A stretch of 5,864 bases of DNA from an uncultured Gemmatimonadota bacterium (GTDB lineage Bacteria > Gemmatimonadota > Gemmatimonadetes > Longimicrobiales > Gaopeijiaceae): contig CAKZOQ010000004.1 in the NCBI GenBank assembly GCA_937136445.1, forward strand, positions 1 through 5,864, given 5' to 3'. The position numbers and the translations under genes were made by a program. Each line of letters opens with the position of its first letter. Within the stretch, counting starts at the first letter, position 1. The notes beneath the pieces are model-generated. The model made no database searches. It was given only the letters and a program-made list of their open reading frames with translations, and was not told where the DNA came from. This document shows, in pieces, positions 5,858-5,864 of this stretch.

Positions 5858-5864
5858 GGTGTCT

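Overview
This is a dense, very G+C-rich (about 70% by eye) block of bacterial chromosome in which every supportable gene lies on the minus strand. It reads from right to left as one gene string: rpoZ, coaBC, a family 4 uracil-DNA glycosylase gene, dnaB, ispD, a Sua5/TsaC gene, a low-molecular-weight phosphatase gene, and the first 16 codons of what looks like aroE, cut by the left edge. All are housekeeping functions. There are no mobile elements, RNA genes, CRISPR arrays or signs of recent transfer.

Right part (about 3498-5857): the RNA polymerase omega subunit gene is followed 6 bases later by bifunctional coaBC (GTG start, ribosome site inside the last rpoZ codons). coaBC then overlaps the Fe-S uracil-DNA glycosylase gene by an ATGA junction. 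Middle (1965-3497): a 105-base gap, the only sizeable non-coding stretch, precedes the replicative helicase gene dnaB. Left part (1-1945): ispD, the Sua5/TsaC gene, the phosphatase gene and aroE are joined by ATGA or 8-base overlaps, which suggests a translationally coupled polycistronic unit.

Taxonomy is inference only. The base composition, the omega sequence (KYLGVLVAAKYAREL core) and the combination rpoZ-coaBC-udg-dnaB-ispD-sua5 fit a Gemmatimonadota-like bacterium, but I could not run a search. The products do not form one pathway. They combine transcription (omega), coenzyme A synthesis (CoaBC), DNA repair (UDG), replication (DnaB), isoprenoid precursor synthesis (IspD), tRNA t6A modification (Sua5/TsaC), protein dephosphorylation and aromatic amino-acid synthesis (AroE).

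I do not see a previously undescribed system. The points most worth checking are: a phosphatase active-site loop of the YwlE (protein-arginine phosphatase) type; an alanine where CoaBC normally has its clamp cysteine; a long N-terminal extension on the uracil-DNA glycosylase; and a cluster of G-tracts across the end of the glycosylase gene into the gap before dnaB.
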